Source: Nostoc sp. CHAB 5715
GTDB lineage: Bacteria > Cyanobacteriota > Cyanobacteriia > Cyanobacteriales > Nostocaceae
Assembly: GCF_020829685.1 (NCBI RefSeq)
Contig: NZ_JAIVFR010000080.1
Coordinates: forward strand, 1-12,290
Direction: 5' to 3'
DNA: 12,290 bases
Both the position numbers and the translations under genes were made by a program. The notes under the pieces were generated by a model. It saw only the letters and a list, made by a program, of their open reading frames with translations. It searched no databases and was not told where the DNA came from. Positions within the stretch are counted from its first letter, which is position 1; each line of letters begins with the position of its first letter. Below, piece by piece: positions 5,058-11,400 of the stretch.

Positions 5058-5361
5058 CCCCCAGTCGCTCATCAACCTCTCGCTTCACAGAGTTGATGCC
5101 ATCTGCTAGGTATGCGGTATTAGCCTTAATCAACTCATTCACCCGGTCAGAATTAGCGATCGCGCTCTCCACTTCTCGTCTAATCAACTCCTGTATGTCT
5201 ACAGGTGTAGACGTTGTAGACAAAGCTGAAGGTGTGCCAATAATGCCCCTTAAGAGCCTAGCAGCAGTCTGGTTGAGTGATTCATCATCACTGGACTGCA
5301 ACGCCTGCAACGCCTCTATTTCAGCGTCACTCAGCCGGAATGAAATTACTTTGCTACTCAT
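5044..5361 (-). CDS. RHH protein with coiled coil, apparent frameshift
   Basis: As read, 105 aa. The N-terminus has an RHH pattern (strand KVISFRLSD, residues 4-12; helix 1 AEIEALQALQ; helix 2 SLNQTAARLLRGIIG), like plasmid partition, copy-control or MobC-type accessory proteins. A Thr/Ser-rich linker (43-54) leads into a charged helical region (55-101) of coiled-coil type. The frame then stops 12 bases after a run of five Gs (5058-5062 on the plus strand), while the -1 frame continues the coiled coil for 55 residues. The coding region carries three GTCTAC-class motifs (5196-5222) coding the linker. The start codon overlaps the first octamer of the operator array 5361-5465, so autoregulation is likely. 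It probably binds TGTnnACA octamers. Confidence 0.75.
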   Translation of the reverse strand: MSSKVISFRLSDAEIEALQALQSSDDESLNQTAARLLRGIIGTPSALSTTSTPVDIQELIRREVESAIANSDRVNELIKANTAYLADGINSVKREVDERLGELSA

Positions 5362-5465
5362 GTAGACTACCTGTAAACGTATTTGTATACATAGTAAAGC
5401 ATTGTCTACAAAAATGTCTACAAATGTTGACAGATTGTATACTTATGTATACAATTGTGTATACA
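5361..5465. promoter_or_regulatory. Array of nine TGTnnACA-like octamers
   Basis: Octamers start at 5361 (TGTAGACT), 5372 (TGTAAACG), 5384 (TGTATACA), 5403 (TGTCTACA), 5415 (TGTCTACA), 5425 (TGTTGACA), 5436 (TGTATACT), 5446 (TGTATACA) and 5458 (TGTATACA). Steps are 11, 12, 19, 12, 10, 11, 10 and 12 bp, so most lie on one face of the helix. Tandem short operators of this kind are known for RHH proteins such as MetJ and plasmid Omega/ParR-type proteins. It is the promoter region of the minus-strand RHH gene and may double as a centromere. Confidence 0.75.
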
Positions 5466-5558
5466 AGCGGTAAACACCGCTAATTTAAAGGGCGATCGCC
5501 CGTACCGTCCAAAGTCAAGCGATCGCCCCAACACACCAAAATCTCAGAGGAGACTTCA
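5466..5558. other. Spacer with HIP1 palindrome and RBS
   Basis: GGGCGATCGCCC (5490-5501) is a 12-bp palindrome built on HIP1; another HIP1 site is near 5519. CAGAGGAG (5545-5552) is the Shine-Dalgarno of the small Cys-rich gene. Confidence 0.5.
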
Positions 5559-5699
5559 ATGATCATAAACAACTGTAGACAATGCCCTCACTTTAAGCCA
5601 AGTGCCAATATTCCCGCCGTTGGTCAGTGCCAGCATTTTGGAGGGGCAGTACGGGGATGCGACAAGGCTTGCCTTAGTTCCCAGGTAGCAAAAATATAG
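5559..5699 (+). CDS. 46-aa Cys-rich, probably zinc-binding protein
   Basis: A small open frame beginning MIINNCRQCPHFKPSANIPA and ending in TAG at 5697-5699. Its cysteines and histidines are arranged CxxCxH (residues 6-11), CxH (24-26) and CxxxC (34-38), as in small zinc-ribbon or treble-clef-like proteins; metal binding is inferred. A strong Shine-Dalgarno (AGAGGAG) stands six bases before the ATG, which is better than that of most genes here. It is preceded by the octamer array, and a TGTAGACA octamer (5574-5581) lies inside the coding start. It may be a DNA-binding or regulatory accessory. Too short to be found by usual length cut-offs. Confidence 0.7.
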   Translation: MIINNCRQCPHFKPSANIPAVGQCQHFGGAVRGCDKACLSSQVAKI

Positions 5700-5727
5700 T
5701 TTGAACGTCCGCAAAGTCAGTTTGATC

Positions 5728-5767
5728 GCTAGGAACAATTGTTCCTAGCACCCAAATTGTTAACAAT
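5728..5767. promoter_or_regulatory. Two perfect palindromes upstream of the 183-aa gene
   Basis: A 22-bp perfect palindrome with arms GCTAGGAACAA/TTGTTCCTAGC (5728-5749) and a 12-bp palindrome ATTGTTAACAAT (5756-5767) lie in the 80 bp before the ATG at 5780. The core GAACAATTGTTCCTA also occurs at 397-411. These are likely operators for a dimeric regulator; as hairpin, the first could also act as terminator of the Cys-rich gene, but no T-run follows. Confidence 0.55.
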
Positions 5768-5779
5768 AGCTAACAAATA

Positions 5780-6331
5780 ATGACAAACGAAACAGCACAA
5801 CTACTCGCATCCCTCACCAAGCAGCAGCAGCTACTCAGCTTAATTCTGGACACCTTGAATAAACCCAAGCTGGGACTGCACAACGATGCAGGAAGTTGCA
5901 AAATTTATTGCAATCGGCAACACGGATCGCTTTGGTACACATTAAACAATGGGGAACCGAGTGCGATCGCTGCCACCGCCTTAACTGGATACCTGCTTTC
6001 CCTACGCTTTGAGAAGTGCGATCGCAGGGGGAAAGAGGTACATAAACTACTTACTACCATCCAGGCGGACAGGCTCTACATCCTGGAAAGTGGGCATGAC
6101 ACCCACTTTAGTAAAGGGCTAATGGCAGCCGTGGCGACCCTCACACCTCAACAGCTGCTACAGCCAGTGACCATCCAGCCGGCACCCGGTGACGATGAGA
6201 GCGTGTTATTTTGTCGCGTTTGGTTGGGAAACGAACAAATCAAAGCCAGCTACGACGATACAACCGACTGGAAGGCCACCGCTCATCATGCGATCGCAGT
6301 AGTGAAAGCCGCCATCGAGATGCCATTTTAA
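5780..6331 (+). CDS. Conserved-looking hypothetical protein
   Basis: A 183-aa soluble protein of unknown function. Residues 1-30 form a predicted amphipathic helix (QLLASLTKQQQLLSLILDTL); residues 34-60 look like beta strands with aromatic residues (KIYCNRQHGSLWYTLNNGEPSAI); residues 90-112 contain LYILESGHDTHFSKG; residues 138-175 comprise a strand LFCRVWLGNEQIKASYDD and a final helix ATAHHAIAVVKAAI. The alternation suggests a compact alpha/beta domain; an OB-fold is possible but unproven. No Shine-Dalgarno is visible. Three HIP1 sites fall in the gene, so it has been in cyanobacteria for a long time. It is followed by a terminator (6344-6366) and so forms its own unit. Confidence 0.7.
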   Translation: MTNETAQLLASLTKQQQLLSLILDTLNKPKLGLHNDAGSCKIYCNRQHGSLWYTLNNGEPSAIAATALTGYLLSLRFEKCDRRGKEVHKLLTTIQADRLYILESGHDTHFSKGLMAAVATLTPQQLLQPVTIQPAPGDDESVLFCRVWLGNEQIKASYDDTTDWKATAHHAIAVVKAAIEMPF

Positions 6332-6343
6332 AAAACGTTAGAT

Positions 6344-6366
6344 ACCCCGTCGCGGTGACGGGGTTT
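6344..6366 (+). terminator. Intrinsic terminator after the 183-aa gene
   Basis: ACCCCGTC (6344-6351) and GACGGGGT (6357-6364) form a perfect 8-bp stem with a 5-base loop, followed by TTTAATAAAA. It lies 13 bp after the stop codon. Confidence 0.8.
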
Positions 6367-6423
6367 AATAAAACCTGGGTGTTCTCGGAAACAGCGATTA
6401 TCGATACCTGAGTATGAGTACAA

Positions 6424-7434
6424 ATGAACTATCTTAGCGAACTATCTATCAAGGTTTTACACGCCTCCCTTAATGCCAGAATTGGAGATAGCTTTCACAC
6501 TCTCGACACTGATCCAGACGTGCTATCACAACTCTTAGCAGACAAGCGATCGCTTAATACAAGGATTGCATACGAAAAAGATGTCAATGATTTTTTTAAG
6601 TCAATGACGGGTTTGTTGGCTACGCCCGATTCTATTTTGGAGTTTTTACACCTGCAACAGCCGCAAGCTGTGGCGGTGGTTCTCAAGTATAAAGCCAAGC
6701 TGATGACTGGAGAGGGAAGGGCTGCACCTCTCAAGGAAGCGACGGTTAACCGTCGGATTGCTGCTATCAAGTCCTTGGTAGCTATGGGGCGTAAGTTGGG
6801 TGTGTGCCATTACAGCCTAGACGATATTGGCTCTGAGAAAGTCATCCACTACCGCGATACCTCTGGCATTGACCCAACAACATTTCAACTGATTCTCAAC
6901 CAGTGCGATCGCTCCACAAAAAAAGGTAAACGCGATTACGCCCTGCTCCGGCTGCTTTGGAGTAATGCTTTGCGGCGTAACGAAATTAGCTTGCTTAATA
7001 TTAGTGATTTCGATCCTGAAACTAAAACACTGCGAATCTTGGGTAAGGGGAGAGGAACCCAATCCGAGTCAGTTGACCTGGGAATCAGTACAGTACAAGC
7101 AATTAATGAGTGGTTGGCGACTAGAACCAGCGTAAAGGACGATTCCCCTTTGTTCGTGTCGTTGGATTTTGCGACCGGAGGACACAGATTAACGGGGGAT
7201 GGACTTCGTAAAATGCTAATAGTACGGTGCAACAAAGCAGGTGTCAAAAAGCAGATGTCGCCTCATAGAATCAGGCACTCGGCTATCACAGCGGCCCTGG
7301 ATGCCTCTCACGGGGACGTGCGAAGAGTGCAGAAGCTTAGTAGACACCGCAAGCTCGACACCCTGATGATTTACGACGATGCTAGACACAAAGATCAGCG
7401 CGACATCACACAGCTGCTTGATGAGATGTTTTAG
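6424..7434 (+). CDS. Tyrosine recombinase (XerC/D-like integrase family)
   Basis: A 336-aa protein with the two-domain layout of the family: an N-terminal core-binding domain (about residues 35-140, including TRIAYEKDVNDFF and TVNRRIAAIKSLV) and a C-terminal catalytic domain. Visible catalytic residues are Arg184 (ALRRNEISLL), Lys208 (GKGR), His281 and Arg284 (HRIRHS), His308 (SRHRKL) and the nucleophile Tyr317 (LMIYDD). All six are present, so it should be active. Such enzymes cut and join DNA at specific sites; on a small plasmid the usual job is resolving multimers, with integration as the alternative. No attachment or resolution site could be identified with confidence, though the palindromes upstream and the inverted repeat at 7551-7573 are possible places. 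The ATG is preceded by an in-frame stop three codons upstream, fixing the start region. Confidence 0.93.
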   Translation: MNYLSELSIKVLHASLNARIGDSFHTLDTDPDVLSQLLADKRSLNTRIAYEKDVNDFFKSMTGLLATPDSILEFLHLQQPQAVAVVLKYKAKLMTGEGRAAPLKEATVNRRIAAIKSLVAMGRKLGVCHYSLDDIGSEKVIHYRDTSGIDPTTFQLILNQCDRSTKKGKRDYALLRLLWSNALRRNEISLLNISDFDPETKTLRILGKGRGTQSESVDLGISTVQAINEWLATRTSVKDDSPLFVSLDFATGGHRLTGDGLRKMLIVRCNKAGVKKQMSPHRIRHSAITAALDASHGDVRRVQKLSRHRKLDTLMIYDDARHKDQRDITQLLDEMF

Positions 7435-7630
7435 TATCAAAAAACTCAAAAAACTTGGTCTTTCAGCACTGCTATTAGTGGCACTTTTTTACTGCACGGC
7501 TGTCTTCATTTTGTCCCCTCTTTTTTGACATCAAAAATTTCGCGCAATTATTGGCAATGCTTCTAATTGCCAACCCGCCGCGCCACCAAAAGAAAAAAAG
7601 GTATCTCCCTTGCTGTGAATAGTTCGTTTG
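7435..7630. other. Convergent intergenic region with hairpin
   Basis: Between the ends of the recombinase gene and the minus-strand operon. It contains a weak stem CACT/AGTG followed by T6 (about 7468-7490), which may end the recombinase transcript, and a perfect 8-bp inverted repeat TTGGCAAT/ATTGCCAA (7551-7573) that may serve the minus-strand genes or the recombinase. No gene is seen. Confidence 0.5.
7551..7573. repeat. 8-bp inverted repeat, 7-base loop
   Basis: TTGGCAAT (7551-7558) and ATTGCCAA (7566-7573). Arms of this size around a 7-bp centre match the general layout of tyrosine recombinase core sites as well as a terminator hairpin; no T-run follows on the minus strand. Confidence 0.4.
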
Positions 7631-7858
7631 TCAGTTCTCGCGCTCAAAATTTTTCAGAAAATTTTTCAACTGGGCAGATACTTTGATCTGCCTTTTCAAG
7701 GCAACCATGAAGGCGCTCCGCATCCCATGTTTGTAGCTATTACGAGCGCTAATCGCTTTCCCCTCTAGCGTCACCGGTCCCGCGCTGTGCTGCCACGGTC
7801 GCCACTGCTGTATCAACTGCCTCTGCCTCTCCCTTGCTTGTAAAGTCCACCGGGGCAT
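7631..7858 (-). CDS. Small basic protein with W..H/GP..EGKA..N..KHG motif
   Basis: A 75-aa basic protein. Residues 19-46 carry the pattern WRPWQHSAGPVTLEGKAISA followed by RNSYKHGMR, which I recognise as a recurrent short motif of phage- and plasmid-borne small proteins (TGPxTxEGKAxxxxNAxKHG). The remainder is helical and Lys-rich (MVALKRQIKVSAQLKNFLKN). Function of the motif is not known to me; nucleic-acid contact is plausible from the charge. GAGG lies about ten bases before the ATG. The first 110 bases overlap, in another frame, the end of the 199-aa gene, whose tail there is low-complexity, so the conserved motif is encoded by this frame. Confidence 0.75.
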   Translation of the reverse strand: MPRWTLQARERQRQLIQQWRPWQHSAGPVTLEGKAISARNSYKHGMRSAFMVALKRQIKVSAQLKNFLKNFEREN

Positions 7859-8348
7859 GGTTATTTGCCTCTAGTCGCTGTTTTAGTTCTTGTTGTTCTA
7901 CCTGTAGCTGGTTGAGTTGTTGATTGACGTAGTTTTTTATAAACTGCGTGGGCTTTTTGGGGTTTTTGATTTCATGTAGCAGCGCTATGCACTTCCGCAT
8001 TTCGGCTTGGCATTTTAGGCTGAGGCTTGCAAATTCTAAGGGCATCTGGGGGAAAACTCGCAGCACTTCTGGGGCCTCATATCCGCCGATCGCTTTATTC
8101 ATGAAGTTGGCTGCCAGGGTGTTGAGCATGGCGATTTGAGAATGCAAGATGACTTCGATTTCCGTCCAGTCACCATCTTTTGTATTTTTGACGCGCTCGT
8201 ACACTCCATTAAGAATAGCGGTCAAGTTTTCCGATTCGGGCGGAAGCTTGCCAGCACGAGCCATTACCTGTGCTTGAGAGAAGCCAGGGAGGGAAAAACA
8301 CTTCAAGTGAGATTTGTTGGCGATCGCTTGGTTATTTTTTTTATTCAT
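7749..8348 (-). CDS. Helical hypothetical protein downstream of rep
   Basis: A 199-aa protein of unknown function, mostly helical. Residues 61-85 (WTEIEVILHSQIAMLNTLAA) and 104-135 (LEFASLSLKCQAEMRKCIAL onward) form amphipathic helices; residues 140-162 (YVNQQLNQLQVEQQELKQRL) look like a coiled coil; residues 165-199 are Ala/Glu/Gly-rich and disordered. I recall proteins of this layout beside the KHG-motif proteins in cyanobacterial plasmids and phages, where the pair may act together. No Shine-Dalgarno is visible; C-rich DNA lies just upstream. It follows rep by 70 bp on the same strand, so it is probably the second to last gene of the rep operon. Confidence 0.7.
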   Translation of the reverse strand: MNKKNNQAIANKSHLKCFSLPGFSQAQVMARAGKLPPESENLTAILNGVYERVKNTKDGDWTEIEVILHSQIAMLNTLAANFMNKAIGGYEAPEVLRVFPQMPLEFASLSLKCQAEMRKCIALLHEIKNPKKPTQFIKNYVNQQLNQLQVEQQELKQRLEANNHAPVDFTSKGEAEAVDTAVATVAAQRGTGDARGESD

Positions 8349-8358
8349 GGTAACGCCT

Positions 8359-8385
8359 GGGGGAATGGGGGGGGAATAGTGGGGG
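8359..8385 (+). repeat. G-tract cluster between rep and the 199-aa gene
   Basis: Runs of five, eight and five Gs (8359-8363, 8367-8374, 8381-8385) separated by AAT and AATAGT. The eight-G run can supply two tracts, so four tracts for a G-quadruplex are available on the plus strand. The minus-strand transcript is C-rich here, directly before the start codon of the 199-aa gene. Confidence 0.6.
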
Positions 8386-8418
8386 AATCCGCGATCGCTA
8401 CACCTACAATATCCATAC

Positions 8419-11400
8419 TTAACAGATTGCTCTTAACCAAAGATCATTGGATATGGTTTCAGTCCGTGATTTTCCAAAAGCCCGGTATCTAATCACGGAC
8501 TGAATAAAGTACCCAGAATCAAATTTTACGCTCTCAACTGTTCCAACATTCCATTCCATCTCGCCGCGATTGAAAAACTCAACCTTCTGCCCAACTTTCA
8601 GGGCGCGAGCTTCTGCTTCAGGTGGAAAAGTAGACGATTCTGAATTAGTAGGACAAAAAGTAGACGGGGGGTCTAAATAAATGTCTACTTTTTCAGATTG
8701 CCCCAGGTCTGTAGTTTCAGCCTCCTGAAGCTCAACTGGAATAGTAGACTCAGTAGACAAAAATAGGCCAAAAATAGACGGGGGGTCTATTTTTTCAACG
8801 CTGTCTGTACATGGGTTACAGACCTTTTGGCAGAGAGTAGGCAGTGGATCTATATAAATGTCTACAATCTGTGATTGTCCGCTTTCTGTAGTTGCAGCCT
8901 CCTGATGGGTAGGTTGATGGTCTACAATCTGTGATTGTCCGTTTTCTGTTTTTGTAGGTTCTTGATGGGTAGGTTTGAAGTCTACTATGTCTACTTTTTT
9001 TTGTAACCCTTCAATCATAAGGTTTTCAGGAGTAGGCGGCGGGTCTATTTTTGGCCTATTTTTGTCTATTAAGTCTACTATTCCAGTTGAGTAGCTAAAC
9101 TCTACCTTTATCCCCGTGCCGCGTGTTTGCCCAAAACCCAGTGCCTCAGATTCCCGCATCCACGATCGCACCACATCAGCAGTAGGCCGAGATTTAGTGT
9201 TATACGACCGTTGGATGTCGCTAGCTTTGAGCCAGCCATTACCAGTGTTTGCCTCACGGCGCTTGGATAGTTCAATCATCTTGGCGATGTGTGGGGCAAT
9301 TCCTTCATCGAACGTGGAATAGAGCAGCTTTGTTTGCCCAATGAAGAAATTCATTAGTGCGATCGCTTCCTTCATCCGCTCTACTGGAATTTCAGTAGAC
9401 ATAGTAGACTTGCCATTAGCAAGCTCGTGTAAAACGTGCAGGTTTAGCGCTAAACGCCCTGTGTACCCCTCCGCTTTTGAGTAAGTCGCCCTCATGCCTG
9501 GGTGGGGGTGCGACTCGCGCATTTGTTCAAGCTTGTTGTAGTATGGCTGGTAGGCTTTAAATGCTTCCCTTGTCAGGGTGTATTGCCGTGCTGAGGTATT
9601 GTGAAGCTTGCTGTAAATTCCTGCTAGCAGGTCTACTATGTCTACTCCCGATCCATCGTCGTCACCGAGAACCGAGGCGGCTAACGGCTGCTGGACATAC
9701 AGGAATCTTGCCCACTGACCATCTGGATCGTCGCAGTTTCGCATGATGGAACGGATCACATCTGGCTGAATTGTCCCAAATATGCTCAGGTAAATCTTTT
9801 CGACATCGACCTTAACACCAGAGGAACGCAGCACAGTTTGACCCGTTCCGTCGTAATAACTTAGTAAGTCTTGCTTGTCAGAACCACGACCGCCCCGGTA
9901 TTTGTCGGCTGAGTTGAAAAAGCCTGCTAACTCATCCACCAGTGCATATAAAGACTTTCTGGGTGCGTTTTGGGCTTGCTGCTTGATACCTTCCCCGTTG
10001 GCATCCGTGAAATAGAAGATTGGGGCCTTTGCTGGTTCTATTGGTTTAGGATCTGTAAATTTTTCACCCTTGGGTGTATCGGCTTTCTGTTTCTCCCAAT
10101 CTTCTAAATCAATTTGGTATTGTTCCAAATTTGACTGATAAGCCTCCCGTGCTTCTCTCTTCAGGACAGCCAGTGGTTTGGAGACGATTTGGCGGGTGAT
10201 GGGCGATTTTTTTTGTCCAGACTCAGCAACCATCGCAGCCATGATAGTTGGTGGCACTGTAAAACCTTGCGTTTTGTGGATCACTAATTCAGTGCCGACT
10301 TCGTGCAGACTAGAAGTAGTTGCTAGCAGTGCCAGCAAGACAGTTTCACCGCGAACATTTAACTGTTGAGAATACTGATCCAAGGGGGCGGCTAACGTGT
10401 GAGGCAGATAATCAGATAGTTTTAGCCGCCCCTCGCCCAGCTTGATAAGTTTGTCGATTTCAGATTGGTGGTCAGCACGGACATCGACCGCATCAAGTTC
10501 AGATTCTAGAGTTTTAGCTAATTTCTCAAGTTCTCTTGTCTGTACTCCAACTTCTTTAGATAGTCCAATCAGCGCTGTTTCACGTTCTGATTGCGTTTTT
10601 GTTTGGTGCAGTATTTGGAGAATGCGATCTCGCAGATCCACAGTTGTTGGTGGATGCCCATCGCCGTTACCACCTCCACCAGTCCCACCAAAATCACAGG
10701 AAATAACTTTGCTGCTAAAATTCCTGCCACTTGGCTTTGACCCCTGATTTTTCTGCCAAGCCTTTACGCAGTTCAAAAGAAAATCGTCGCTCAATGTGGA
10801 TGTGGGGTTGTCTTTCTCGGCTGATTTCCAATTGCGATCCGCTTCTTTGGCTTCAATTGGCGGACTGCAACGAGAGCAATATTCATCAAATAATTCTCTG
10901 GGGCTACCACTATATCTAATTCCCAAATATTCGAGCCGAGAAGCAGTGCCAATGAGTCCTCGTGAAAGCTTTGCCCCTTGGGTATCGCGTCCACCTTCGG
11001 CAACACCGAATTCTATTAAATCGCGGTCATCCTTCGACAAACACTTGAATAACGGCACATCGCCTATGGTGTCTAAAGGTAGTGGCAACGACGGGGATGG
11101 AGTCTTTTGCTTAATTGGGATAATCGCCCTTAAATCCTCAAAGCGGTAACGGGTGCTTGACTCGGACACAATTAATGATGGATTAGCGCCCTTCGCTGAT
11201 AAGTGGTAGCAACCTGCTAACCGCATTACCCTCGATGGATTCTTCAAACTGCGATCGCCATCTGCAAATTCCAATAAGTCACTTTGCAGCGATCGCCAAC
11301 GAGTTGGATCTATTGGCTCGTTAAAAACCCAGTAGGAATGAATTGATTTTCCGCCAGTGTCTACCTGAAACGTTGGCTCAGGGAGTCCAAGGGTTTCCCA

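Noticed and set aside
4823..5365. 180-codon plus-strand open frame
   Set aside because: It is antisense to the RHH/coiled-coil gene and its displaced tail, which have a clear fold pattern, heptads and a terminator; the plus-strand translation is low in pattern and Ser/Leu-rich.
5361..5465. CRISPR-like interpretation of the regular repeats
   Set aside because: Units are 8 bp with 2-4 bp between them, far too short for repeats and spacers; no cas gene is present.
7500..7530. Strong Shine-Dalgarno-like AGAGGGGAC before ATG on the minus strand
   Set aside because: The frame (MKTAVQ) ends after six codons; no sign of a longer product.
8136..8492. 118-codon plus-strand open frame
   Set aside because: Antisense to the 199-aa gene and the rep end; G-rich run gives an artificial Gly stretch.
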